A stretch of DNA of 64,000 bases from Solibacteraceae bacterium. Its GTDB lineage: Bacteria; Acidobacteriota; Terriglobia; Bryobacterales; Bryobacteraceae. The DNA is taken from contig JALSRK010000015.1 of the NCBI GenBank assembly GCA_026984795.1, forward strand, positions 62,001 to 126,000, read 5' to 3'. Under the pieces are notes generated by a model. That model did no database searches, had not been told where the DNA came from, and saw only the letters and a program-made list of their open reading frames with translations. Shown here one piece after another: positions 1 to 8,821 of this stretch (position 1 is the first letter of the stretch; each line of letters begins with the position of its first letter). The position numbers were made by a program, and so were the translations under genes.

Positions 1-2
1 AG

Positions 3-1115
3 GAATTCCGCACGAAGCGCCGCATCGACGTACGCACCGGCGCGGAAGTGGCGGCCATCCGGCACGCCTCGCGGGAGGTGGCACTGGCCGGCGGCGAGCG
101 GATCGGCTACGACAAGCTCATCATCGCCACCGGAGCAAGGGCAGTGCGCTCCGGGATCCAAGGGACTGACGAGCCTTATGTGTTCCCCCTGCAGACCTTC
201 ACCGACGCCGAGCGGTTGCGCACGTTTCTCGAGAAGCGGCGGCCAAGGCGAGCCGCCGTCGTCGGGGCCGGATACATCGGCCTGGAGATGGCCGAAGTGC
301 TCCGAGCGCGCGGGCAGCGGGTGGCCGTGTTCTCCGCCGACGACCGCTTGCTCGGCTCAGGGAACGGAACGCTGCGGGGGGCGCTGGCACGCCGGCTCGA
401 GCGGTTCGGCGTGGAGCTGCACGCGAACCGGCCGGTCCGCAGTCTTGGGGAACTGGAGGTGGACGGCCGCGAGCCGGATCTCGTCCTGCTGGCCGCCGGC
501 TTTCGCCCGAACGTGGAGCTGGCCGCCGAAGCGGGCGTCGAGATCGGGCGGACGGGCGCCATCCGGGTAGACGAGCGTCTGGAGACGAACCTCGGCGGCG
601 TCTACGCGGCGGGTGATTGCGCCGAAGCGCTCCACAAGATCACCGGACGGCCCGCGTACATCCCCCTCGGCACCACCGCCAACAAGATGGGCCGGGTCGC
701 CGGGGCCAACGCCGCCGGCCGGCGAGAGCGCTTCCCGGGGGTTCTCGGCACCTCCATTGTGCGGGTGTGCGGCTTGGGCGTCGGGATGACGGGCCTCAGC
801 GGCGAGGATGCCCGCGCCGAAGGCTTCGAGGCGGTTTCCGCGCGTATCGAAGCCCTGGAACGCCCGGAGTATTTCTGGGGCGTCAAGATCACCGTCGAGT
901 TGACAGCCGACCGGCGGACCGGGCGGCTCCTCGGCGGCCTGGTGATGGGCGAGCGCGGCGTGGCCCACCGGACGAACGTCATCGCCACGGCTCTCGAAGG
1001 CGGCCTCGGCGTCGAGCAGTTCCAGACGCTCGACCTGGCCTACGCGCCGCCTTACGCGCGCGTCTGGGACCCGTTGCTGATCGCCGCCCAGCAGCTCAGG
1101 AAACTTCTGAGCTGA
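3..1115 (+). CDS. FAD/NAD-dependent disulfide oxidoreductase (CoA-disulfide reductase / NADH oxidase type), 5' partial
   Basis: The frame is open to the left edge, so the N-terminus, including the first FAD-binding fold and the redox cysteine typical of this family, lies outside the window. What remains shows the segment YDKLIIATGA, a second dinucleotide fold VVGAGYIGLEMAE for NAD(P)H binding, and the FAD-contacting GVYAAGDCAE. It is followed by PLGTTANKMGRVAG and a C-terminal dimerisation domain, as in CoA-disulfide reductases and water-forming NADH oxidases. The likely role is NAD(P)H-dependent reduction of a small disulfide or of oxygen in the cytoplasm. A redoxin gene follows 24 bases later, which fits a thiol-redox unit. 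A GTG near base 48 is internal and not a credible start. Substrate cannot be assigned without the N-terminus. Confidence 0.85.
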   Translation, partial: EFRTKRRIDVRTGAEVAAIRHASREVALAGGERIGYDKLIIATGARAVRSGIQGTDEPYVFPLQTFTDAERLRTFLEKRRPRRAAVVGAGYIGLEMAEVLRARGQRVAVFSADDRLLGSGNGTLRGALARRLERFGVELHANRPVRSLGELEVDGREPDLVLLAAGFRPNVELAAEAGVEIGRTGAIRVDERLETNLGGVYAAGDCAEALHKITGRPAYIPLGTTANKMGRVAGANAAGRRERFPGVLGTSIVRVCGLGVGMTGLSGEDARAEGFEAVSARIEALERPEYFWGVKITVELTADRRTGRLLGGLVMGERGVAHRTNVIATALEGGLGVEQFQTLDLAYAPPYARVWDPLLIAAQQLRKLLS

Positions 1116-1139
1116 GGGGCTTGCTAGACTGCGATAGTG

Positions 1140-1607
1140 ATGCTTGCCAGCGGAACGAAAGCTCCGGATTTCAGCTTGCAGTCGGCCGGCGGCGGCCGGT
1201 TCACTCTGCGTGAGTTGCTCGCTGAAGGCCCAGTGGCGGTGGCCTTCTTCAAGAGCTCCTGCCCGGTGTGCCAGTTCACATTCCCGTTCCTCGAGCGGTT
1301 GCACCGGGAAGGCAGGGGCGTGCGTTTCTTCGCCGTGTCGCAGGACAACGAGGCGACGACGCAGCGCTTCATCGAGGAGTACGGGCTGACGTTTCCGGTC
1401 CTGCTGGACCGCTTCGACGAGGGCTACCCGGCGAGCAACGCTTACCGGATCCGGGCGGTGCCGTCGTTGTTCCTGATCGAGCCGGACGGGACGATTTCAC
1501 TGACTATGGAGGGCTTTGAGAAGGCCGCCCTCGAAGCGCTGGGAGAACGCGTCCAGGCGGCGCCCTTCCGTGCCGGCGAAGACATCCCGGTCTTCCGCCC
1601 TGGTTGA
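1140..1607 (+). CDS. Redoxin / peroxiredoxin-like thiol protein with CPVC motif
   Basis: A 155-residue thioredoxin-fold protein of the AhpC-TSA/redoxin class. It opens with KAPDFSL, has the active-site motif CPVC at residues 41-44 and a cis-proline segment AVPSLFLI near residue 103, then the strand that reads EPDGTI. There is no signal peptide, so it should act in the cytoplasm. The CxxC resembles TlpA/ResA-type reductases more than one-Cys peroxiredoxins, so disulfide reduction and peroxide reduction are both possible. I chose the ATG at 1140; a GTG one codon upstream (1137) is the alternative. A TAGACT hexamer at 1125-1130 sits so close that the transcript may be nearly leaderless. It lies 24 bases behind the disulfide reductase and probably shares its function. 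Confidence 0.8.
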   Translation: MLASGTKAPDFSLQSAGGGRFTLRELLAEGPVAVAFFKSSCPVCQFTFPFLERLHREGRGVRFFAVSQDNEATTQRFIEEYGLTFPVLLDRFDEGYPASNAYRIRAVPSLFLIEPDGTISLTMEGFEKAALEALGERVQAAPFRAGEDIPVFRPG

Positions 1608-1693
1608 GGATCGAAGAATTGAGTCCCGGGGCGGGCTCACGGAAAGCACTCGGGTAGCGGTGCGGGTTAGAATCTATACAAGGACGGTTCGAA

Positions 1694-2176
1694 ATGGCGA
1701 AGAGCGCCGGTGTTCTCGACGCGGCAGCGGCCATCGCGAAAGGCCTCGGGGTGACGTTCCGGGAGCTGCTGTCTCCCACCGTCACTGAGGACTACCCGGA
1801 TTCGCCGGTCCGTTTCCAGGAGCGGTTCCGCGGCGGCCATGTGCTGCAGCGCGACGAAGAGGGGATGGAGAAATGCGTCGCCTGCTTCCTGTGCGCGGCC
1901 GCATGTCCCGCGAACTGTATCTACATCGAAGCGGCCGAGAACACCGAGGAAAAGCGCATCAGCGGCGGCGAACGTTACGCCGAGGTCTACAACATCGACT
2001 ACAACCGCTGCATCTTCTGCGGCTACTGCGTCGAGGCCTGCCCCACCGACGCCATCACCCACGGCCACGACTTCGAGCTGGCCGACTACGACACCGCCTC
2101 GCTGATCAAGCGTAAGGAGGACATGTTGGTTCCCTGGCCGCCTGCTCAAAAGGATCAGCCGGTCAGGCAGCGATAG
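1694..2176 (+). CDS. nuoI: NuoI-like NADH-quinone oxidoreductase 2x[4Fe-4S] subunit, stand-alone copy
   Basis: A 160-residue ferredoxin-type protein with two full [4Fe-4S] motifs: CVACFLCAAACP at residues 61-72 and CIFCGYCVEACP at 106-117. The intervening NuoI hallmarks YIEAAEN, RYAEVYNIDYNRC and PTDAITHGHDFELADY are present. In complex I this subunit carries clusters N6a and N6b in the peripheral arm. No other nuo gene is adjacent; the main nuo operon of this window, with its own nuoI, lies about 42 kb away. A TAGAAT hexamer at 1668-1673 and an AAGGA ten bases before the ATG suggest independent expression. Its 3' end overlaps the convergent acetate kinase gene by 22 bases. It may serve a second complex I variant; this is inference. 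Confidence 0.9.
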   Translation: MAKSAGVLDAAAAIAKGLGVTFRELLSPTVTEDYPDSPVRFQERFRGGHVLQRDEEGMEKCVACFLCAAACPANCIYIEAAENTEEKRISGGERYAEVYNIDYNRCIFCGYCVEACPTDAITHGHDFELADYDTASLIKRKEDMLVPWPPAQKDQPVRQR

Positions 2177-3252
2177 GCGCGGCGGGCGACGATCAGTTCT
2201 TCGTTGGTTCTGAGCACCACCACGTCCACGGCCGAATCCGGAGCGGAGATCACACGGTCGCCCGCGCCCTTCTCGTTGCGCTCAGCATCGAGCGAGACTT
2301 TCAGGAAGCCCAGCCCGGCGCAGACGGCGGCGCGCAGGCCGGCAGCATTCTCGCCGATGCCGCCGGTGAAGGCGATCGCGTCCACTCCTCCCATGGCCGC
2401 CGTATAGGCGCCGATGGTCTTCTTGATCTCGTAGGCGAAGACTTCAAGGGCGAGAGCTGCATCGCGGTTCCCTTCCCGGGCGGCCGTTTCGATATCGCGT
2501 ACGTCGCCGCCGGGGATGCCGCTCAGTCCCGCCAACCCCCCCTCGCGCGCGAGCTGCCGGCGGACCTCGGCGGTGTCCCAACCGCAGCGCTCCATCATAT
2601 AGAGGACGGCGAAGACGTCGAGATCGCCGTGGCGGGTGGCGTTTTCGAGGCCGGACTGCGGCGAGAACCCCATGGTCGTGTCTACCGAGCGCCCGCCGTC
2701 GATGGCGCACATCGACGAGCTGCCGCCCAAATGGCAGGAGATGATCCGGAGCGAAGCACGATCCCGGCCGAGGATTTCCGGGACGCGCCGGCTAACGTAT
2801 TCGTGCGAGGCGCCGTGGAAGCCGTACCGCCGGACGCCGTAGCTCTCGCGCCATTCAACGGGTACGCCGTAGCGCGCCGCGTACTCCGGCATCGTGGCGT
2901 GGAACTCGGTTTCGAACGCCGCCACGAGGACGGCGTCCGGCAGGGCTTCCTGAAACGCCCGGATCCCAGCCAGGTAGATGGCGTTGTGCGCCGGGGCGGC
3001 GGGCAGGTACTCTTCCAGAGCCGCCAGCACGCCATCGTCGATGCGGAAGGTGCCGCGGTAGCGCGGACCGCCCAGTACGGCTTTGAACGCCACGGCGTCC
3101 ACCGGGGCTCCGCCCGTGTCAATCGAACGGATGGCCGCCCGGTAATCGGTGACGCGCTCCAGGCGTCCCTGCGCCAACGCCTTTTCGGCGGGCATCTCGA
3201 GGAGCTGGTACTTGAGCGAAGTGGAACCAAGGTTCGGAACAAGAATATTCAT
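2155..3252 (-). CDS. Acetate kinase family protein (divergent acetate/propionate kinase)
   Basis: A 365-residue member of the acetokinase branch of the ASKHA fold, somewhat shorter than the usual 400. Conserved parts are N7 with GSTS (phosphate loop), GFHGASH (144-150), TMGFSPQSGL (193-202), the arginine in ATRHGD (205-210), TGGIGEN and the C-terminal TNEEL. Several residues regarded as catalytic in acetate kinase differ: the usual HRVVHGG reads FKAVLGG (56-62), so the arginine is lysine and both histidines are lost; FDTAFH reads FETEFH (113-118); HLGNGAS reads HLGGSSS (174-180). It may therefore phosphorylate another carboxylate or work differently. No phosphotransacetylase gene is nearby. 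It starts 15 bases after the end of the upstream TPR gene, so the two are probably co-transcribed. Confidence 0.85.
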   Translation of the reverse strand: MNILVPNLGSTSLKYQLLEMPAEKALAQGRLERVTDYRAAIRSIDTGGAPVDAVAFKAVLGGPRYRGTFRIDDGVLAALEEYLPAAPAHNAIYLAGIRAFQEALPDAVLVAAFETEFHATMPEYAARYGVPVEWRESYGVRRYGFHGASHEYVSRRVPEILGRDRASLRIISCHLGGSSSMCAIDGGRSVDTTMGFSPQSGLENATRHGDLDVFAVLYMMERCGWDTAEVRRQLAREGGLAGLSGIPGGDVRDIETAAREGNRDAALALEVFAYEIKKTIGAYTAAMGGVDAIAFTGGIGENAAGLRAAVCAGLGFLKVSLDAERNEKGAGDRVISAPDSAVDVVVLRTNEELIVARRAYRCLTG

Positions 3253-3267
3253 GTTTCAGCAGGCGTA

Positions 3268-4413
3268 TCAACGGAACCGGTATTGGGATTCGATGGCCGC
3301 CAGGTTCTTGCGGGCTTGGGCCCGAAACGGGCTGTTGATGGCGGCGCACTTCTTGAAGAAGTCCCGGGCCGCAATGAGCATCTTCGCGTTGCCGCTCTTC
3401 GAGCCCATCTGGTAGTTAGCGAGCCCGAGGTGGAAGTAGGCCCCCGCGAGCAGTTGCGCGTTGCCCCTGATGTAAGGCAGCGCTTTCCGCAACGTCTTAT
3501 CGGCAGTAGCGTACTTCTTCTGCGTGCTATAAGAGACCCCCATCATCCAGTAACCCAGGCCGAGCGAAGCCTTCTTTTTCTTCTCCCAGGCATCAGCAGG
3601 AACACCTTCGGGCGGTTGCGCGTTCTCGAGGTAATTGACGAGTTTGGTGGCGTACTCGAGGGTCTTGGCCGTGTCCTTCTTCTTGTTCAGGTAGTAGTCG
3701 GCGACCACGAGCAGCATGTCCTCGTTGACCTGGCCCTCTTTCTCGGCCTGCTGCGCCAGAGCCACCGCTTGCTCGAGGTTGCCGGCCTGCTGGTAGGCGA
3801 GAAAGACCTGGACGGTGAGTGAAGGCAGGTGCTTGCTCTCGGGGTCGATCTCCTTGAGCGCCTCATAAAGCTTGATCTTCTGATCCGGATCCTGCGTCTG
3901 CAAGGCGGCGTTGTAGAGCGACCACTCGGCGTATTGGCCGACCTGCTTGGCGAACTCGATGCTTTGCTTCCACTCCTCCTCGTCATCTTCGTACTCGAAC
4001 TTCGGCTTCGGAGCCTCCACGGCTGCCTTGGCGGCCTTGAAAGTCGTTACCGCCCATTTTCGGACAAGGTCCGGATCCTTGAGTCCCTCGGCCGTCTTCA
4101 GGCAACTGTGTGCGGAAGCCGCGTCGGTGGGGACCTTTTCCAAGAGCTTCTCGCACCACTCGAGCGACTTTTGCGGCTGCTTGAGCTTCAGATACACGGG
4201 GGGCAACTGGGTCAACACCCACTTGACGCCCTCGTGGTTCGGATACTGCTTGAGGAACTGCTCAAGCATCATCGCCTTCTCTTGCGGGTTGTCGGTGACC
4301 CCAATCTGCTGCAGCAACTGCCCCTCCGGAGTCGTCGTATCGATCTCGATGTCCTGGCCGGGGAGCCAGAGAGCCACCGCCAGGAACAGGGCGAGCGAGA
4401 TTAGCTTTTTCAT
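3268..4413 (-). CDS. Secreted tetratricopeptide-repeat protein
   Basis: A 381-residue protein with a Sec signal peptide (MKKLISLALFLAVALW, cleavage probably near the following GQD) and a mature part made of alpha-helical TPR-like repeats. Examples are the segments around QPQKSLEWCEKLLEKVP, AGNLEQAVALAQQAEKEG and AGAYFHLGLANYQMG. No enzymatic motif is visible; it is likely a periplasmic protein-interaction scaffold. A longer frame upstream is open, but the ATG at 4413 has a perfect AGGAGG eight bases ahead and begins the signal peptide, so I place the start there. A TATAAT lies about 30 bases upstream. It is followed by the acetate kinase-like gene. Confidence 0.8.
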   Translation of the reverse strand: MKKLISLALFLAVALWLPGQDIEIDTTTPEGQLLQQIGVTDNPQEKAMMLEQFLKQYPNHEGVKWVLTQLPPVYLKLKQPQKSLEWCEKLLEKVPTDAASAHSCLKTAEGLKDPDLVRKWAVTTFKAAKAAVEAPKPKFEYEDDEEEWKQSIEFAKQVGQYAEWSLYNAALQTQDPDQKIKLYEALKEIDPESKHLPSLTVQVFLAYQQAGNLEQAVALAQQAEKEGQVNEDMLLVVADYYLNKKKDTAKTLEYATKLVNYLENAQPPEGVPADAWEKKKKASLGLGYWMMGVSYSTQKKYATADKTLRKALPYIRGNAQLLAGAYFHLGLANYQMGSKSGNAKMLIAARDFFKKCAAINSPFRAQARKNLAAIESQYRFR

Positions 4414-4444
4414 CGAGCGCCTCCTCTGTTCGCGGAACGGCAGT

Positions 4445-4450
4445 ATTATA
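4445..4450 (-). promoter_or_regulatory. -10 hexamer TATAAT ahead of the TPR gene
   Basis: On the minus strand this reads TATAAT exactly, in an A/T-rich pocket of otherwise GC-rich DNA. It would give a leader of about 25 bases with the AGGAGG site in it. No good -35 box is found at 16-18 bases. Confidence 0.5.
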
Positions 4451-4570
4451 AAACAGATTCCCGGCGGCCGAAGGTTGGGGACGGCAGCGCACTTGCAACG
4501 TTTGCTGCTGCGCCGGCCTGCGGGCCCGGCGGAATCCCGACCCGGACGGAGGAAAGCGAGTACCTGAGGG

Positions 4571-5620
4571 ATGGTTTTACCCACGACGTACACGACGGCT
4601 CTGCTGCTGACGATCCTGACAATGATCTGCTGGGGGTCATGGGCCAATACGGCGAAGATGACCGGCAAGTGGCGGTTCGAACTCTATTATTTCGACTACG
4701 CCTTCGGCGTGCTGCTGGCGGCGACGATCCTGGCGTTGACCTTCGGCCAAATGGGAACGGACCTCACGTTCCAGGACAACCTGTTGATCGTACGCAAACG
4801 TGCGCTCGCCTTTGGACTGCTTGCCGGCGGTGTCTTCAACCTGGCCAACATGCTGCTTGTGGCGGCCATTTCGATCGCCGGCATGGCGGTGGCGTTTCCG
4901 ATCGGCATCGGCCTGGCTCTGGTGATCGGCGTGATCTGGAACTACGTCTTGAACCCGCAGGGCAATCCGCTGATGTTGTTCGGGGGATCAGCCTTGCTGG
5001 TCGGGGGGATCGTCGCGGCTTCGATCGCCTACCGAACCTACGCCGAGCACCGCGACGCCCTGCGGGCCCAACGGGCGCAGACGAAAGGAAGGCGCCCGCC
5101 GAGGCGGACCGGCTTCAAAGGTATCGGGCTGAGCCTCGCCTGCGGCGTGCTGATGGGATCCTTCTACCCCCTCGTGGAGATCTCCAAGCAGGGCGAACTC
5201 GGTTTGCGGTGCTATGCTGCAGGGTTCGTCTTCGCGGTAGGGGTATTTGTCACTACGCCCGTCTACAATCTGGTCTTCATGAACGTGCCGGTCACCGGGA
5301 GGCCGATCGGCCTCCGGGAGTATTTCACAGGCACGGCCCGGCAGCATCTGCTTGGGGTCGCCGGCGGCGTCATTTGGGCGGTAGGCGCGATCGCCAACTT
5401 CGCCGCCGCCAGCGCACCGAAGCAGGTCCAGGTGGGACCGGCCATCAGTTATGCCATCGGCCAGGGCGCGGTGCTGGTCAGTACCTTGTGGGGGCTGTTG
5501 TATTGGAAGGAATTCGAGGGCGCTCCGCCCGCAGTTAACCGTTTGGTCGGATTGATGATCGCGCTGATGGTGGGCGGGCTGGCGTTGATCGCCGCCGCGC
5601 CGCTGTTTGCCGGCAAGTGA
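4571..5620 (+). CDS. DMT-superfamily transporter (RhaT / GRP / ureide-permease-like)
   Basis: A 349-residue integral membrane protein with about ten transmembrane helices arranged as two halves, split by a basic cytoplasmic loop (around residues 155-182, rich in R and K). The first helix region MICWGSWANTAKM and the following YYFDYAFGVLLAATI resemble the sugar-uptake and ureide-permease families of the drug/metabolite transporter superfamily; L-rhamnose-proton symporter RhaT belongs to the same group. The probable role is uptake of a sugar or related small molecule across the inner membrane. Forty bases downstream lies a Tat-exported Gfo/Idh/MocA oxidoreductase, which fits sugar metabolism. 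Substrate is not determinable from the sequence. Confidence 0.75.
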   Translation: MVLPTTYTTALLLTILTMICWGSWANTAKMTGKWRFELYYFDYAFGVLLAATILALTFGQMGTDLTFQDNLLIVRKRALAFGLLAGGVFNLANMLLVAAISIAGMAVAFPIGIGLALVIGVIWNYVLNPQGNPLMLFGGSALLVGGIVAASIAYRTYAEHRDALRAQRAQTKGRRPPRRTGFKGIGLSLACGVLMGSFYPLVEISKQGELGLRCYAAGFVFAVGVFVTTPVYNLVFMNVPVTGRPIGLREYFTGTARQHLLGVAGGVIWAVGAIANFAAASAPKQVQVGPAISYAIGQGAVLVSTLWGLLYWKEFEGAPPAVNRLVGLMIALMVGGLALIAAAPLFAGK

Positions 5621-5660
5621 GTCAGCGTGGTCCTGTGCGAAACACACGAGGAGGATCCAC

Positions 5661-6839
5661 ATGAGAGTCTCGCGGAGAAATGCACTGAAAGGGGCGGCCG
5701 CCTTGACGGTAATCAAGCCCGGCACGGCGTTTGGCACGCAGGCGAACTCGGCGGTGGGTTTCGGCATCATCGGCACCGGGGGCCGCGGCCGGTACGTCGG
5801 CGGCCACATGGCCCGTGACGGCCGGACCCGGCTGGTGGCGATCTGCGACATCTTTCCCGACCGCATCGATCTGGCCAAGACCCACGTCCCCGGCGCCGCC
5901 AAGGCCCGCGTCTACACCAACTACATGCAGTTGCTCGAGCAGGAAGACGTGGACGCCGTGCTGATCACCACGCCCGTCTTCCTGCACCCGGAGCATTTCG
6001 AGGCGGCCGTCGAAGCGAAGAAGCACATCTACTGCGAGAAGCCGGCGGCGCCGGACGTGGCGGGGCTGAAACGGATCGCCCGGGCGGCGCGCAAGATCGC
6101 CCCGGACCGCGTGGTGCAGTGGGGCTTCCAGCAGCGCTTCAGCCCCGAGTACCTGCGGGCCAAAGCGATGGTGGAGGGTGGCACGATCGGCGACGTCAAA
6201 CTGGCGCTGTCGTTCTGGATCCTGGGCGGGGTGCCGCCGGCGCGATTCAACCCCAGATACCCGCCGGAACAGCGGCGGATCCGCTATTGGGGACGCTGGA
6301 CGGAGCTTTCCGGCGGGCCGATCGTCGAGCAGGACTGCCACGGCGTAGACATGCTGAACTGGTTCCTGAAGGCCCGCCCGAAGAGCGCCGTGGGCCGCGG
6401 CGGGTTGCGCTATCCGGTGGTCTACGGCGACTGGACCACCGACCACCACGACATCATCTACACCTACCCCGAAGGGAAAGAGGGCTGGCTCATTTCGATC
6501 AAGCACGCGGCCGGCTTCCGGGACGTCAAGGAGCAGATCTTCGGCTCGAAGGGGATGATCGAGACGGCGCGCACTTATTACAAGCTGCACGGCCCCAAGG
6601 AAGGCTGGCGATTCACCAACGCAGACAGCCTCGAGGACCGTAGCCTCATCGAGAAGGTCGAGTCGAAGCGCGAGATCACCATCGATGCGGTCGAGCACTT
6701 CTTCGACAAGATCCTCGCCGGCGAGCCCTACAACATGACCAGCGTCGCCGTCGAGGCCACGGCGACGTCCATCCTCGGGCGCATGGCCTACGAATACCAG
6801 CGCGAGGTGACCTGGGAAGAGATGTGGCGGTCGGCCTAG
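5661..6839 (+). CDS. Gfo/Idh/MocA-family oxidoreductase with Tat-type leader
   Basis: A 392-residue NAD(P)-dependent oxidoreductase. The start at 5661 has GAGGAGG eight bases upstream and opens with MRVSRRNALKGAAALTV, a twin-arginine type leader, so the protein may be exported folded with its cofactor. The Rossmann motif GIIGTGGRGRY follows, then VAICDIFPDR, the catalytic-lysine motif EKPAAPDV and the family element DCHGVDMLNWF. Members act on sugars, inositols or amino sugars; secreted Tat forms are common in Acidobacteriota and Planctomycetes, and some are aldose-aldose oxidoreductases or glycoside-modifying enzymes. It follows a transporter gene of the DMT type and is probably in the same unit. 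A longer in-frame start at 5607 overlaps the transporter and is rejected. Confidence 0.85.
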   Translation: MRVSRRNALKGAAALTVIKPGTAFGTQANSAVGFGIIGTGGRGRYVGGHMARDGRTRLVAICDIFPDRIDLAKTHVPGAAKARVYTNYMQLLEQEDVDAVLITTPVFLHPEHFEAAVEAKKHIYCEKPAAPDVAGLKRIARAARKIAPDRVVQWGFQQRFSPEYLRAKAMVEGGTIGDVKLALSFWILGGVPPARFNPRYPPEQRRIRYWGRWTELSGGPIVEQDCHGVDMLNWFLKARPKSAVGRGGLRYPVVYGDWTTDHHDIIYTYPEGKEGWLISIKHAAGFRDVKEQIFGSKGMIETARTYYKLHGPKEGWRFTNADSLEDRSLIEKVESKREITIDAVEHFFDKILAGEPYNMTSVAVEATATSILGRMAYEYQREVTWEEMWRSA

Positions 6840-6922
6840 AGACCGGCTGCCGGCGCGGACTGCGGGACCAGCACCCGTTGGAACGGCCAGCCGCCTCGAT
6901 CCGCCCCGTCGATACTAGGCAA

Positions 6923-8764
6923 ATGGACGAACACTACCTGATCGGCCTGGCCGCCATTCTGGTGATCGGCATCCTCGCCCGGTGGGTCGCCTGGCGCTTG
7001 CACCTGCCGTCGATCTTGCTCCTGCTGCTGGCCGGCATCCTCGCCGGGCCGGTCGCCGGCTTCTTGAATCCGGACGAGCTGTTCGGACCGGTGCTCACCC
7101 CGTTCGTGTCGCTGTCGGTCGGCGTCATTCTCTTCGAAGGCGGCCTGAGCCTGGACTTCCGCGAGCTGCGCGAAACGGGCAACGTCATCTTCCGGCTCAT
7201 CACCGTGGGAGCAGCCGTTACGTGGGCCTTGGCCGCCGGGGCCGCGTGGCTGATTCTGGGCTTCAGCGGAGAACTGGCGGTGTTGTTCGGAGCGATCCTG
7301 GTAGTCACCGGGCCGACGGTGGTGATCCCGCTTCTGCATCATGTGCGGCCGAAGGGTCAGGTCGCGGCGGTGATCCGGTGGGAGGGGATCCTCAATGACC
7401 CCGTCGGGGCGCTGCTGGCGGTCCTCGTGTATGAAGCCATTCGGGCGGGAAGCCTGGCCACCCAGGCGGAGGAAGCCGGAATCCAGCTTCTCGATGCGAC
7501 CCTGGTGGGGCTGGGAACGGGCATCGCCGCGGCCATCGTGCTGCTGGTCCTGATCCGCTATTACCTGATCCCCGACGAACTCCAGAACGCCTTCTCGCTG
7601 TGTATGGTGGTCGTAGCCTACACGGCTTCTGACCACTTCCAGCCGGAATCCGGATTTCTCGCCACTACCGTGATGGGCCTGGTGCTGGCGAACCAGCGGC
7701 GCGTGGCCGTGCGGCACCTGGTCGAGTTCAAGGAGAACCTGCGCGTGCTGGTGATCTCTGTGCTCTTCATCGTTCTGGCAGCCCGGCTCTCCGCCGAAGA
7801 CTTGCACCAGGTGGACTGGCGGGCGTGGGCGTTCCTGGCCGTACTGGTGTTTCTCGTGCGGCCGGCGGCGGTGTGGATCTCCGCTGTGGGCAGCAGATTG
7901 ACCGGTGCAGAGCGGGAGTTCCTGGCCTGGATGGCGCCGCGGGGTATCGTGGCCGCGGCGGTCAGCTCCATCTTCGCTGACCGGCTCGCGGCCGCCGGCG
8001 TAGAGGAAGCCGCCCGGCTGGTGCCCATCACCTTCCTGGTCATCATCGGCACCGTCACTCTCTACGGGCTCACCGCCTTTCCTGTCGCCCGCCGCCTCGG
8101 CCTGGCCGAAGGCTCGCCTCAGGGGGCGCTGTTCGTGGGCGCGCACTCCTGGGCCAGGGAGATGGCGCTGGCGCTGCAGAAAGAAGGCTTCCGGGTGGTG
8201 ATGGCCGACAGCAACTGGTACAACGTCACCCGGGCCCGCATGGCCGGTTTGCCGGTCCACTACGGCGGCATCCTGTCCGAACACGTGCTCGAGGAGATCG
8301 ACCTCTACGGCATCGGGCGCCTGCTGGCGCTGACCTCGAACGAGGAAGCCAACACTCTGGCGGCGCTGCACTTCGCCGGGATCTTCGGGCGCAAAGAGGT
8401 TTACCAACTGAAGCCCTACGCGGGTTCCGAGGCGGCGCGCAAGCAGGTTTCTCCCCTGCACTTGAGCGGGCGGATCCTTTTCGGGGATGAAGTCACCTAC
8501 GACTACCTGGCCCAGCGGTTCGCTTCCGGGGCCAAGCTCAAACGGAGCAAGCTCACCGCCCAGTTCGACTGGAAGGCCTGGCGGAACAAGTATGGCCCGG
8601 AAGCGCTGCTACTGTTTGTCGTTCGCGAAGAGGACGGCCGGCGGCGCTTGACGGTTTCGGCAGCCGATGGGCGGCCGCGTCCGAAGTCCGGCGATATCGT
8701 GATTGCGCTGATCGGCGCAGCCCCGGCCGCGCCTTCCGCCTCATCCTCCGAGGCAGCCGGCTAG
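6923..8764 (+). CDS. NhaP-type cation:proton antiporter with C-terminal TrkA-N domain
   Basis: A 613-residue protein. The N-terminal 390 residues form a 12-helix CPA1 exchanger, with LLLLLAGILAGP, GVILFEGGLSLDF and the ion-binding segment GILNDPVGALLAVLVYEA, whose Asn-Asp pair is typical of electroneutral NhaP antiporters. A cytoplasmic Rossmann domain follows (GALFVGAHSWAREMALAL, then a nucleotide-binding strand ending VVMADSN), matching TrkA-N domains that gate transport by NAD(H). The role is pH and Na+/K+ homeostasis at the inner membrane. I start at MDEHYLIG (6923); an in-frame start at 6824 would overlap the upstream gene and adds a non-hydrophobic segment. The GC-rich 80-base spacer shows no clear promoter. 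Confidence 0.88.
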   Translation: MDEHYLIGLAAILVIGILARWVAWRLHLPSILLLLLAGILAGPVAGFLNPDELFGPVLTPFVSLSVGVILFEGGLSLDFRELRETGNVIFRLITVGAAVTWALAAGAAWLILGFSGELAVLFGAILVVTGPTVVIPLLHHVRPKGQVAAVIRWEGILNDPVGALLAVLVYEAIRAGSLATQAEEAGIQLLDATLVGLGTGIAAAIVLLVLIRYYLIPDELQNAFSLCMVVVAYTASDHFQPESGFLATTVMGLVLANQRRVAVRHLVEFKENLRVLVISVLFIVLAARLSAEDLHQVDWRAWAFLAVLVFLVRPAAVWISAVGSRLTGAEREFLAWMAPRGIVAAAVSSIFADRLAAAGVEEAARLVPITFLVIIGTVTLYGLTAFPVARRLGLAEGSPQGALFVGAHSWAREMALALQKEGFRVVMADSNWYNVTRARMAGLPVHYGGILSEHVLEEIDLYGIGRLLALTSNEEANTLAALHFAGIFGRKEVYQLKPYAGSEAARKQVSPLHLSGRILFGDEVTYDYLAQRFASGAKLKRSKLTAQFDWKAWRNKYGPEALLLFVVREEDGRRRLTVSAADGRPRPKSGDIVIALIGAAPAAPSASSSEAAG

Positions 8765-8821
8765 CGGCTTTCCCGGAGAGCGAAGCTTTGGGCCGGGCGA
8801 AGTACAATGGGGTTTACTCCC

